Assembly: GCA_015064945.1 (NCBI GenBank)
Contig: SVRF01000001.1
Coordinates: 1-64,000 of the forward strand
Source: Oscillospiraceae bacterium
Lineage (GTDB): Bacteria > Bacillota > Clostridia > Oscillospirales > CAG-382
DNA: 64,000 nt
Reading direction: 5' to 3'
Under the pieces are notes generated by a model. It saw only the letters and a list, made by a program, of their open reading frames with translations. It had not been told where the DNA came from and ran no database searches. The translations under genes and the position numbers were made by a program. Every line of letters begins with the position of its first letter. The stretch's first letter is position 1. Below, in pieces: positions 54,301 through 61,591 of the stretch.

Positions 54301-54655
54301 TGTTTCTCTTGGCGCCTATAGAAACTTTGATACCACAATTGACAACGCATACTACAAAGATAATGTAATTTTCAACCAACTTGAGCTAATGAGGCAGTAT
54401 CTCCTCGATAAAGATGGCGTAAGAGAGTTTAATCCCGTTAATGCAAGCGGTCAAGGCTTAGGCTTGGTATACGGTCAGATCTTGTACAACTCTCACAGCT
54501 TGTATGATAAGTTTGACATCGATGTAACAAAAGATAATTCAGGTTGGGCAACCAGCGAGGCGTTTGGTTTGCAAAAGAGTCTTGATGTGCGCAATGAGCT
54601 TTTGGCGTATTGGCAAGGCGATTTGAAGACAGGCTGGGATGGCAGCGAAAACTAA
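51374..54655 (+). CDS. Secreted GHL10-type glycoside hydrolase-like protein with discoidin-like modules
   Basis: A 1093-residue secreted protein. After a signal peptide (about 1-30) come three discoidin-like (F5/8 type C-like) segments (about 50-245, 265-425 and 430-620), each with DLG and YVxVxI-type strands. Residues about 632-1090 are a GHL10/DUF187 (family-10-like) TIM barrel: GGINTVMIHTRAHGDALY, ISVHAWINPLRIG, DYDVDAIIMDDYFYP-like stretch, LFGISPAGN, and YISPQLYWA. It is predicted to act on surface or host glycans; substrate unknown. It has no LPxTG-like signal or dockerin, so is likely free or bound through its modules. Followed by PIG-L and isomerase genes. Confidence 0.88.
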   Translation: MRRMLSLVLALVMCWSMVYVLVPAKEASAVETGNATLTGERYTVDWTIPEIGNADMTTAGSPGVGTAIEDLTYEVLGYVSPKYPDNRATNYSEDGVGELVDGTKGTNHYLNDPWVGLYGNEKNAVLIDLGAFYTNISDVTLNLLSDPELGIFLPSKITVASSADGVTFNHVGVVNTMSGHAPGVTIDSIMYSVPTEYLSVIYDATYSPNNSLFKGQYILLVFEHEAGEDGFDRFWTFISEISVKTSGDIVVDDFTGVGAMELYQKPTDADAYDVNVALNSSYQIIGSVGSGKFADTGRIELTDGIYKDDTDINTSADYVSISPADGSFGIQLDLGMSTKNITSIALSGLGGGSSSFVVPTSVALYASNDRETFYSVGLGTIATDATGTVYTISYDVTDNKAFTARYITLIVFADGDVLLDEVIIKTTNESEVIKNVALDGQYKYLLKTASSAFNDDYWAGSKNTNELPVLNTYSTGDLNNGISATGSFLDPAWVGYNYSGAASDYVDIVFDLGEEVEGINNVSFKLLEYTNSTTITASSVPESFTVFYSNTADSFNAKASVIGNVGADEYDTLVVNTTENRRQVYYNYEATLNDVTARYVMVRIPKAKKELHIDEIKICTGNIAPQPEVEGDYATLNYDIISGVWLDIFNITDLYLVQGTYQADEQTYRIRLNNYLTAMVEGGINTVMIHTRAHGDALYGDYTFDSMSPVSKRYTGSLYAVSTYDAFEIFIEEAHKVGISVHAWINPLRIGYASDLNTYDNKYDIKKFYIGNYNGVERSDYVGMSSDNLYWLNIGYESVRQHIVNSVLEIVNNYDVDAIIMDDYFYPAGATTDFDAECYAELGAGEDLGSWRRENTNLLVRALYKHIKLAKSDVLFGISPAGNVENYENSYNYSTMYADVRKWCQQTWSDGTNTYLYMDYISPQLYWAPDEQFATVTQYGSWWNKNYVIGGYLGDWMNFNFVNTSTTFNNKGVKLVVSLGAYRNFDTTIDNAYYKDNVIFNQLELMRQYLLDKDGVREFNPVNASGQGLGLVYGQILYNSHSLYDKFDIDVTKDNSGWATSEAFGLQKSLDVRNELLAYWQGDLKTGWDGSEN

Positions 54656-54672
54656 TTACTGTTAAAATTTAT

Positions 54673-54701
54673 AATACCCCCAATGGAAAATTGGGGGTAT
54701 T
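54673..54701 (+). other. Perfect hairpin without T-run after the GHL10 gene
   Basis: AATACCCCCAAT and ATTGGGGGTATT form a perfect 12-bp stem with a GGAAA loop. It is 18 bases past the GHL10 stop and 7 bases before the ribosome site of the next gene. Without a T-run it may protect mRNA ends or weakly attenuate rather than terminate. Confidence 0.6.
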
Positions 54702-54718
54702 ACTGTAGGAGAAGTATT

Positions 54719-55411
54719 ATGACAAAAACAATTATGGCAATAGGCGGACATATCGGTGATATGGAGCTTACTGCAGGCGGTGTTTTGGCAACGGCCGCTT
54801 TACAGGGTGCAAAAATAATTACGGTAGCATTAACGGCAGGCGAAAGGGGCAACCCTCCTCACCTTTCTGTTGCGGAATACAGAAAGCAAAAAGAGGGCGA
54901 GGCAAAAGCTTTTGCCGAGATGCTTGGCGGGGAAGCGGTTGTTTTTCCTTACTGCGACGGGGAACTTCCCGAAAATGACGAAGTCGCATTTATGCTTTGT
55001 GACCTTATAAGACTTCACAAGCCCAACGTTTTAATCACACATTGGAAAAACAGTATGCACAAGGACCACATTGCAACTCATAATATAGTTAAAAAGGCCC
55101 AATTTTATGCAGGACTTAAGTCTATAGAACGTGAACTTCCCGGTCATTATGCGGACGGTCCTTACTACGCAGAAAATTGGGAGGACGCAGAAGGCTTTGT
55201 GCCGTATGTGTATTCCGAAGTAAGTCCCGAAGGCTTTGAGCTTTGGGAAAAGGCGATAAACACCCAATGGTTTGCAATTAACAGTACGTCCTATAGGTAT
55301 AAGGAATATTATTGTAACCTTATGCGTACACGTGGTATCTTTATCCGCAAGCAGTACGCTGAGGCGTTTCAGATAGACGATTACAAAAAGTACATAATTA
55401 AACAGCTTTAA
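54719..55411 (+). CDS. PIG-L (LmbE-like) N-acetylglucosamine deacetylase-family protein
   Basis: A 230-residue PIG-L/LmbE protein. The family's N-terminal AHPDDE motif reads GGHIGDME (residues 9-16): the two zinc ligands, His11 and Asp14, remain but the usual general-base Asp is Gly13. A downstream HKDHIATH supplies further histidines. Family members remove acetyl groups from GlcNAc-containing molecules. A longer frame starts at 54683 in the hairpin; ATG at 54719 with AGGAG is chosen. It lies between the GHL10 and isomerase genes, suggesting a shared glycan pathway (inference). Confidence 0.88.
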   Translation: MTKTIMAIGGHIGDMELTAGGVLATAALQGAKIITVALTAGERGNPPHLSVAEYRKQKEGEAKAFAEMLGGEAVVFPYCDGELPENDEVAFMLCDLIRLHKPNVLITHWKNSMHKDHIATHNIVKKAQFYAGLKSIERELPGHYADGPYYAENWEDAEGFVPYVYSEVSPEGFELWEKAINTQWFAINSTSYRYKEYYCNLMRTRGIFIRKQYAEAFQIDDYKKYIIKQL

Positions 55412-55432
55412 TTTTTTATAAGGCGGTGCTAT

Positions 55433-56296
55433 ATGAAGGTCTCTACAGAGATAGCTTCGATTTCAAGGCTTGTAGGGGAAGAAAAAGCCATAGAGCTTGT
55501 TGCCAAAGCAGGCTATGACGCTTGGGATTTTTCTATGTTTTCTATGTGCAAATACGACAGAAAAACAAAAACACTCTTGCCTAATGACCACCCCTTGGCA
55601 TCCCGTGAATACTTAAGCTTTGCTAAGCGTTTAAAAAAGGTTGCGGACGATAACGGAATCGTGTGTAATCAATCCCACGCTCCGTTTCCCGTTTCCTGTA
55701 AAGATATCAGATCTCACCTTAAACGTGCAATAGAATGCACTTCGGCGGTCGGTGGCGATATCTGTGTTATACATCCCGATAATAATAGATCTTCAAGGTC
55801 TAATATGAAGATGTATTTGGAGCTGTTGCCCTTCGCAAAATCCTGCGGTGTGCGCATAGCAACGGAAAATATGTGGAATTGGTGCAAGTTGTTAGACAAA
55901 AGCTGTTTTGCCGCATGCTCAACTGCTAAAAGCTTTGTTAAGCACATCGATGCAGTGAACGATCCCAGTTTTGTTGCCTGCTTGGATATCGGTCACGCTG
56001 AAATGAAGGGAAGCGGAGGCGGTGCGGCAAATATGATAAAAGCCCTAGGTTCAAGACTTCAGGCACTTCATATACATGACAATGACCGCCGGCACGATTC
56101 TCATCAAATACCTTTTTCTATGGATATCGATTTCTACCCCATAGTAAATGCTTTGAAGGAGATAGGTTATAGCGGCTACTTTACTTTGGAAGCAAGTAAA
56201 TATCTTGGTGGATTTAACGCTGATGATTGTTTTCTCGCAGTAAAAGAGCTGTATAATTCCGTGCGTCGCTTAAGTGATATGTACGACTCCTTATAA
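55433..56296 (+). CDS. Sugar phosphate isomerase/epimerase-like TIM-barrel protein
   Basis: A 287-residue protein of the xylose isomerase-like TIM-barrel (AP endonuclease 2) superfamily. Characteristic stretches are GYDAWDFSMF near the start, NMWNW, CLDIGHAEMKG, LHIHDND and a metal-site Glu in YFTLEASKY. Members isomerise or epimerise sugars, inosose or similar. The substrate is unknown. It follows the PIG-L gene after 21 bases and ends at a terminator, so the three genes from 51374 form one unit. Confidence 0.88.
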   Translation: MKVSTEIASISRLVGEEKAIELVAKAGYDAWDFSMFSMCKYDRKTKTLLPNDHPLASREYLSFAKRLKKVADDNGIVCNQSHAPFPVSCKDIRSHLKRAIECTSAVGGDICVIHPDNNRSSRSNMKMYLELLPFAKSCGVRIATENMWNWCKLLDKSCFAACSTAKSFVKHIDAVNDPSFVACLDIGHAEMKGSGGGAANMIKALGSRLQALHIHDNDRRHDSHQIPFSMDIDFYPIVNALKEIGYSGYFTLEASKYLGGFNADDCFLAVKELYNSVRRLSDMYDSL

Positions 56297-56300
56297 TATT

Positions 56301-56341
56301 AACACCCTTACGCCTAAAACAAAGGCAAAGGGTGTTTTCTT
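56301..56341 (+). terminator. Terminator after the isomerase gene
   Basis: AACACCCTT / AAGGGTGTT arms with an inner CCT/AGG pairing and a loop, followed by TTCTTT. It separates the GHL10 unit from the small-protein operon. Confidence 0.8.
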
Positions 56342-56353
56342 TAAAAAAGAGGA

Positions 56354-56382
56354 TTTACAAAAGCTTAAAGTTTTGCTATAAT
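56354..56382 (+). promoter_or_regulatory. Sigma-A promoter of the small-protein/PstS-like operon
   Basis: TTTACA (56354-56359), 17 bp, TATAAT (56377-56382), 50 bases before the first start codon. Confidence 0.72.
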
Positions 56383-56432
56383 AAGTGAAGAGTTGCTGTG
56401 GCTTTCTGTGCAAATAGTTATGGAGGTTCTTT

Positions 56433-56684
56433 ATGTTTGGTATTCTACTATTTGACGTGTTGTTCCTTGCAATACCAATCGCTTTGATTGTGTTGTTAGG
56501 CGTCAGCCTATATCATTATTTGTATGCAAAGAAACAAAACAAGACAGAACCCGGTACATTTTCTGACGGCGAAATAAAGAAACGTAAAATTACGCTGATT
56601 ATACTATCAGTTATTGCCGGTGTTTTCGCGGCGATCGTTATTGGCTTTATTGCGCTTATGTTTATGGCTGTAGCCTTTATGTGA
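56433..56684 (+). CDS. Small two-helix membrane protein (83 aa)
   Basis: An 83-residue protein with membrane segments at about 5-28 and 52-80 and a charged loop of about 20 residues between (KKQNKTEPGTFSDGEIKKRK). No family is recognised. GGAGG site 8 bases before the ATG. It is the first gene of a three-gene operon with its own promoter, followed 9 bases later by another tiny membrane protein. Confidence 0.75.
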   Translation: MFGILLFDVLFLAIPIALIVLLGVSLYHYLYAKKQNKTEPGTFSDGEIKKRKITLIILSVIAGVFAAIVIGFIALMFMAVAFM

Positions 56685-56693
56685 TATGTAGAT

Positions 56694-56840
56694 ATGAAAG
56701 AACGCACATTTTTAATAATACTTTTTTCGGTTATAGGTGTATGTCTTGCACTCACCATAGCACACTTTATTTATGCGATCTATTCTTATGAACATTGCTC
56801 CATAATCTATTTTATTGGGAAGGAGCTGTGGGGTAAATGA
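56694..56840 (+). CDS. Tiny membrane protein (48 aa)
   Basis: A 48-residue frame with one long hydrophobic segment (about 5-30), a Cys at 17 and another at 35. The last bases overlap the next start as ATGA, which is the main support: the same coupling as real operon neighbours. The ribosome site is weak (GTGATATGTAG). Too small to assign to any family. Confidence 0.6.
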   Translation: MKERTFLIILFSVIGVCLALTIAHFIYAIYSYEHCSIIYFIGKELWGK

Positions 56841-57823
56841 AACTTACTAAGCAAATTGCGACTATTGTATTGATAGTTGCGGTGTTTGCGGCATTTAATC
56901 TGAGTATGTATCAGTTGCTTACACGCAGACTCTCCAATAACTTCAGCGATGCAACACAAGCTCAAATGATCGATGTTAGAAGTTATCTTCCTCATAAAAA
57001 AGGATCTGATCTTCCGAAGATACATTCCTCTTTAAAACTAACCGATAACCTTCCTGTTCTTGACGGAGCTGCCGCATTAGTTCCGGTTTACGCTGCTGTT
57101 ATCGACAATGTATATCCTAATGGTTGTGTTACTTACGATGGGGGCGAATTTTCAGACGACAATTATTACGGCGAAAACTTCGCTGAAGATAGCGCAATGC
57201 AGTATAACAATACTGTTCGTGGTTATCAAGCAATTGTCGATGGAACAACTGATATATTGTTTTGTGCCGCTCCTTCCGATGCGCAAAAACAGTATGCGGA
57301 AGAAAAAGGTGTAGAATTAGTTTATGTCCCTGTCGGATTGGAGGGATTTGTGTTTTTTGTAAATGAAAATAATCCTGTTGATAACCTTACTGTTGAACAG
57401 ATCCGAAAAATATATGCGTGTGAATACACAAATTGGTCAGAAGTTGGTGGAGCAAATCGAATTATTAACCCCGTAACAAGACTCGAAGGCAGTGGGAGTC
57501 AAACAACTTTTGAATTGTTTATGGGTGATTATAAGCTTGGGCGAAAATCTCTATTAGCAATTACAGGAGCATCTATTGGGTTTTCATTTCGATACTATAT
57601 GGACGGCATCGTACAAAACGATTCAGTGAAAATGCTTTCGTTGAATGGTGTATATCCAAATACGGAGAACATTAAAAATCGTAGTTATCCTATTGTCGCG
57701 CAGTTTTATGCTATTTACAGAGCTGATAATGACAACGAAAACATACCTGCTTTAATTGATTGGCTTTTATCTGAAGAAGGTCAAACGCTTATTGAAGAAA
57801 CGGGATATGTGCGTATAAATTGA
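56837..57823 (+). CDS. PstS-like phosphate-binding protein with N-terminal anchor
   Basis: A 328-residue protein. The first hydrophobic stretch (about 5-26) has no lipobox or clear cleavage site, so it is likely a signal anchor. The remainder is a PBP-like_2 (PstS-type) binding fold: DGAAALVPVYAAVID at the start, DILFCAAPSDAQ, VYVPVGLEGFVFFVN, and the phosphate-loop-like RLEGSGSQTTFELF. PstS normally feeds PstCAB, but no transporter genes are near. Instead it follows two tiny membrane proteins in a coupled operon, hinting at a sensor or scavenging role (inference). Confidence 0.87.
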   Translation: MKLTKQIATIVLIVAVFAAFNLSMYQLLTRRLSNNFSDATQAQMIDVRSYLPHKKGSDLPKIHSSLKLTDNLPVLDGAAALVPVYAAVIDNVYPNGCVTYDGGEFSDDNYYGENFAEDSAMQYNNTVRGYQAIVDGTTDILFCAAPSDAQKQYAEEKGVELVYVPVGLEGFVFFVNENNPVDNLTVEQIRKIYACEYTNWSEVGGANRIINPVTRLEGSGSQTTFELFMGDYKLGRKSLLAITGASIGFSFRYYMDGIVQNDSVKMLSLNGVYPNTENIKNRSYPIVAQFYAIYRADNDNENIPALIDWLLSEEGQTLIEETGYVRIN

Positions 57824-57911
57824 GGAATAATAAACAATATCCTTTTGTTTGAGCCAACAATCGTACGGAAGCGATTTTGATAGAATTTAAATCAAATTAC
57901 AAGGAGTATCT

Positions 57912-59132
57912 ATGAAAAACATTTTTTCTTTTTACACAAAAACGCCTTTGATCTTGCGTATTGCTATAGGGCTGACCGTAGGTGTATTGTTGGGACTGTT
58001 TGTGCCGCAGGCAACATTTGTAAGCGTTTTCGGCACCGTGTTTGTTGGGGCGCTTAAGGCAATAGCACCTGTCTTGGTGTTTGTGTTGATAATTGCATCC
58101 CTCGCAGGCGCAGGCAAGGGGATAGGCGGAAGGTTTAAAACCGTTATAGTACTGTATATGTTAAGCACTTTCCTTGCGGCGGTGGTTGCCGTTGCAGGCA
58201 GCTACATATTCAAAGTTACTCTTCCGCTGGGCGAAGCGGTAGATAAAACCGCTCCTGCGGGACTTGGTGAGGTTTTCCAAAGCTTGCTTGAAAAAATGGT
58301 TTCAAATCCCGTAACATCAATTATTGAAGGTAATTATACGGGTATTCTTACCTGGTCGGTTATTTTTGGGCTTGCGTTGCGCTCTTCAAACGATAATACC
58401 AAGTCGGTTTTAAACGATATTTCTGGGGGCGTATCAAAAGCAGTTGCTTGGGTAATACAGATAGCACCTTTTGGTATTCTCGGTCTTGTATATTCCTCTG
58501 TTGGCGAATACGGACTTGAAATTTTTACCGATTACGGCAAGATTTTGCTTTTGTTAGTAGGCTGTATGCTTGCAGTTGCTTTGATAGTAGATCCCATTGT
58601 TGTGGCAATAACCCTTAAAAGAAATCCTTATCCCTTGGTATTAAAATGCTTTAAGGAGTCGGGCATTACCGCTTTCTTTACAAGAAGCTCTGCTGCTAAT
58701 ATCCCCGTTAATATGAAACTGTGTGAAAAATTGGGGCTTGATAAGGAGTACTACTCTGTTGCTATTCCTTTGGGTGCAACCATAAATATGGACGGTGCGG
58801 CTATAACTATTACCGTGATGTCTCTTTCCGCCGCTTTCTCGCAGGGTATAAACGTAAATATCTTTGTTGCGATATTGCTTAGTCTTGTAGCTACATTAGG
58901 CGCCTGCGGTGCGTCGGGCGTGGCAGGCGGCTCTTTGTTGCTTATCCCTATGGCGTGCTCTTTGCTGGGGGTCGGTCAGGACGTGGCAATGCAGGTTGTT
59001 GCAGTCGGCTTTATAATCGGCGTTGTTCAGGACTCTCTTGAAACCGCCATAAATTCCTCCGGTGATGTCATTTTCTGCGCCACAGCAGAATACAGTGACA
59101 GGATGAAAAAGGGCGAGAAGGTTAAATTTTAG
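57912..59132 (+). CDS. sstT: SstT, sodium/serine-threonine symporter
   Basis: A 406-residue DAACS-family transporter with about eight membrane helices and two hairpin loops. It shows the family signature TINMDGAAITIT-type segment (NMDGAAIT) and the serine-rich loop (TRSSAANIPVNM). It takes up serine and threonine with sodium. AAGGAG ribosome site; no distinct promoter could be fixed in the 88 bases upstream. Followed by a deaminase gene. Confidence 0.93.
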   Translation: MKNIFSFYTKTPLILRIAIGLTVGVLLGLFVPQATFVSVFGTVFVGALKAIAPVLVFVLIIASLAGAGKGIGGRFKTVIVLYMLSTFLAAVVAVAGSYIFKVTLPLGEAVDKTAPAGLGEVFQSLLEKMVSNPVTSIIEGNYTGILTWSVIFGLALRSSNDNTKSVLNDISGGVSKAVAWVIQIAPFGILGLVYSSVGEYGLEIFTDYGKILLLLVGCMLAVALIVDPIVVAITLKRNPYPLVLKCFKESGITAFFTRSSAANIPVNMKLCEKLGLDKEYYSVAIPLGATINMDGAAITITVMSLSAAFSQGINVNIFVAILLSLVATLGACGASGVAGGSLLLIPMACSLLGVGQDVAMQVVAVGFIIGVVQDSLETAINSSGDVIFCATAEYSDRMKKGEKVKF

Positions 59133-59148
59133 CAAGTAGGTAAGTTCT

Positions 59149-59544
59149 ATGGATAAAGTATGGACAGATATGCAAAACGCCGCTAAGGCGGTGCTTAACG
59201 AACGCCGAATATCTGATTACGTGACCTGCGGTGAGGTAGCCGCTGCCGTGCTTTCCAAATCGGGGAAGATTTATACGGGCGTGTGCATCGATACCTGCTC
59301 CACCCTTGGTATTTGCGCCGAGCGTAACGCAATTTTTAATATGATTACCAATGGCGAACAGGAGATAGAAAAAGTTCTTTGCATAATGCCCGATGGCTCA
59401 AACGGCGCACCCTGCGGTGCTTGCCGAGAGCTTATGGTACAGCTTATGGCAGGCAATTATTACGATGTTGAGATAATGCTTGACTATGCAACGGGGCGTA
59501 CCGTAAAGCTGGGGGAGATAACCCCTGAATGGTGGATAAAGTAA
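59149..59544 (+). CDS. Cytidine deaminase-like zinc enzyme
   Basis: A 131-residue deaminase with the zinc motif: Cys-Ala-Glu (CAERNAI) and Pro-Cys-Gly-Ala-Cys (PCGACREL). Instead of the classical cytidine deaminase stretch with FNVENAS it has GVCIDTCSTLG, as in cytidine deaminase-like or blasticidin S deaminase-like clades. The substrate is probably a cytosine nucleoside; it is not certain. It follows sstT closely and ends at a terminator. Confidence 0.85.
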   Translation: MDKVWTDMQNAAKAVLNERRISDYVTCGEVAAAVLSKSGKIYTGVCIDTCSTLGICAERNAIFNMITNGEQEIEKVLCIMPDGSNGAPCGACRELMVQLMAGNYYDVEIMLDYATGRTVKLGEITPEWWIK

Positions 59545-59550
59545 AATATA

Positions 59551-59583
59551 AAGCTCTGCATCAAACAGTGCAGAGCTTTTTGT
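59551..59583. terminator. Bidirectional terminator between deaminase and YgjV-like genes
   Basis: AAGCTCTGCA / TGCAGAGCTT form a 10-bp stem with an 8-base loop, followed by TTTTTG on the plus strand and T-rich sequence on the minus strand. Confidence 0.88.
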
Positions 59584-60138
59584 TTACTGATTTTTATTTT
59601 CATCGTCGGCTTTTTTGTACCTTATCAGCGCAATAACTATCGAAATAATTGTAAGTATATTTCCTATAGCCGAGCCGTATGCCTTGCTTATCATATTGTA
59701 GGCAAACCAAAAAGGAGCGCCGAATAGGGAAACCCAGCGGATTGCTTTTTCACTGCTAAGCCACAGGGCGTTAATTTCAAACAACACACCTGCAAGGGAC
59801 AAAATATCGACATAGCTTTTGTTATACCAAACCATGGCACAACCAAGAAATATAATGACAGCATTCATACATAGTACAACGATGATGATATGCTCTTTAA
59901 TGAACTTTCTATGCTTTTTACCTGCTACTACCGAGGAGCCTGCGGCAAGGACGTCAAATACCGCGCCCGAAAAAGCACCTAACAGTAAATACTGTAATAT
60001 GTATAAAAATCTCGAAATCAGGTTAAGCAATATAATGCCCTTGCGCTTTTTCTGTTGATAGCTTAAAAGAAAAGCTGCAACCGCTAAAATTCCAATAATT
60101 TGTGCCGCTATTATCATAACACTATCCTTTATAAACAA
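59584..60138 (-). CDS. YgjV-family membrane protein
   Basis: A 184-residue membrane protein with about five hydrophobic segments, matching the YgjV/Imp family (AAFLLSYQQKKRKGIILLN near the start, ISRFLYILQYLLLGAFSGAVFD). The function of the family is unknown. It follows the DMT transporter gene by three bases on the same strand. Confidence 0.8.
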   Translation of the reverse strand: MFIKDSVMIIAAQIIGILAVAAFLLSYQQKKRKGIILLNLISRFLYILQYLLLGAFSGAVFDVLAAGSSVVAGKKHRKFIKEHIIIVVLCMNAVIIFLGCAMVWYNKSYVDILSLAGVLFEINALWLSSEKAIRWVSLFGAPFWFAYNMISKAYGSAIGNILTIISIVIALIRYKKADDENKNQ

Positions 60139-60141
60139 TAA

Positions 60142-61065
60142 CTATTTTTTTATAGGCTTTTCCTTCCTCTCATATCCCCAAAGTATGATACCGATGCAGA
60201 TCATAATTAAAGCGATTATAAGATTGGCCGTCGAAACCCCTCCGTCTTCGCTTAACAAAAAAGCAGAAAAGATTACGCCGAAAACCGGTGTCATAAAGCT
60301 GTAAATAGTAATACTTGACGGGGGATTGTGCTTTAGCAGAAAAGTCCACAGTGTATAAGAGACTGCATAAATAACCGTTAATCCCAAGAAGACGGGCAAA
60401 ATGTCGATAATATTAATTTTGCCTTTCAGCGCTGTACCGATCAAGGTCAAAACTATTCCGCCCAAGGACATTTGGTAACCGCATAATGTTATGGGGTCTT
60501 CGTTTTTGGCAAAAAGCTTTGTCATAACAACTGAGAAGGAGTAAGAAAGAATCGCAAGCAGAACCAGTCCGTCGCCAACGGGGCTTATATTTAAACTAAG
60601 ACCGTCAAGGTTCATAATAATTATGCCCAAAAAACCGATTATACACGATACAAGCTTTTTTGCGGTAAGCTTTTCGAATTTGAAAAGCAAGCTTGAAATC
60701 AATGCGACAAAGAATACGTCCGTGCTTTTTAAAATAGCGCCCTTAACCGAGCTTGTGTACAGCAGTCCAACATACAGAAGGGAATATTGTAACACCGTCT
60801 GCAAGCAAGAGATAACGGCAACACCTTTGAGACTCTCTTTTTTTGGGAATACAAGCTTTTTTTGAAAAACGCTGTACACACCTATAGTCAAAAGGCCGGA
60901 AGCAATAAATTGCAGACCAACCCATAGAAGCAACGATGGTATATGTGTTGCGTCGATATAAGCGTAGCCCATCTTTACGATAGGGGTAGATATCCCCCAT
61001 AAAGCGCAGCATAAAAGTGCCGAAAAAACAACGAATGTTTTATTTTTGTAAAAAATACTTTTCAT
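60142..61065 (-). CDS. EamA/DMT-family transporter
   Basis: A 307-residue drug/metabolite transporter with two EamA repeats (about ten membrane helices). The open frame extends to 61110, but ATG at 61065, with GAGG upstream and the promoter at 61099-61127, is more likely; the N-terminus reads SIFYKNKTFVVFSALLCCALWG. It exports or imports small metabolites; the substrate cannot be read. Cotranscribed with the YgjV-like gene. Confidence 0.88.
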   Translation of the reverse strand: MKSIFYKNKTFVVFSALLCCALWGISTPIVKMGYAYIDATHIPSLLLWVGLQFIASGLLTIGVYSVFQKKLVFPKKESLKGVAVISCLQTVLQYSLLYVGLLYTSSVKGAILKSTDVFFVALISSLLFKFEKLTAKKLVSCIIGFLGIIIMNLDGLSLNISPVGDGLVLLAILSYSFSVVMTKLFAKNEDPITLCGYQMSLGGIVLTLIGTALKGKINIIDILPVFLGLTVIYAVSYTLWTFLLKHNPPSSITIYSFMTPVFGVIFSAFLLSEDGGVSTANLIIALIMICIGIILWGYERKEKPIKK

Positions 61066-61098
61066 AGTACTGTAGCCTCGACAATAACACTGTGTTGG

Positions 61099-61127
61099 AT
61101 TGTAGCACAATAAGTAAATAATTACAA
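61099..61127 (-). promoter_or_regulatory. Promoter of the DMT transporter gene
   Basis: On the minus strand, TTGTAA (61122-61127), 17 bp, TACAAT (61099-61104). Confidence 0.55.
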
Positions 61128-61169
61128 TATTTTATCGCAATTTTATGGCAACAAATAGAATAAGCATAT

Positions 61170-61472
61170 TTAAAAATTAAAATACGGATGAGATTTATAG
61201 CGTGGCGGAAGTTTTTTTCCAAGATCTGTCCAACCGATGTTTTTCACAAGCACCGATTTTTGTTCGGGGAAAATATATTTGTTAAGATAATCGATAAAAT
61301 CCGCTTCGTTATAACATACACCTTGGCTTGTTCTGTATTTCTCGGCATAAGGACTGTTCCAAAGCCATTCGTCGCAAAATTCGGTGCAGTATTCCTCTAA
61401 ATTGTCGGCAACTACATCGGGTACTAAATACACTTTGCTGTCCCCGTCGGAACTTAAAATAATTTCTTTCAA
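61170..61472 (-). CDS. Hypothetical protein (100 aa)
   Basis: A 100-residue, soluble, mixed-charge protein with no family recognised. It contains a Cys/Glu/Trp-rich middle (EYCTEFCDEWLWNSPYAEKY) and a basic tail (LGKKLPPRYKSHP). No signal peptide or membrane segment. It stands alone between the DMT transporter gene and ppdK, with a start set by nearby A-rich leader only. Confidence 0.6.
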   Translation of the reverse strand: MKEIILSSDGDSKVYLVPDVVADNLEEYCTEFCDEWLWNSPYAEKYRTSQGVCYNEADFIDYLNKYIFPEQKSVLVKNIGWTDLGKKLPPRYKSHPYFNF

Positions 61473-61544
61473 TTGTCGTCACCTAACCTTATATAAATAC
61501 TTACTTTATATTATGACAAAAAATCGTGCCGTTTGCAACAGAAA

Positions 61545-61570
61545 ATCCGCCCGAATTTCTTCGGGCGGAT
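61545..61570 (-). terminator. Terminator of ppdK
   Basis: ATCCGCCCGAA / TTCGGGCGGAT form an 11-bp stem with a GAAA loop, followed on the minus strand by TTTCTG. It is 22 bases beyond the ppdK stop. Confidence 0.9.
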
Positions 61571-61591
61571 AGTTTTGCTTCATAAATCTAA

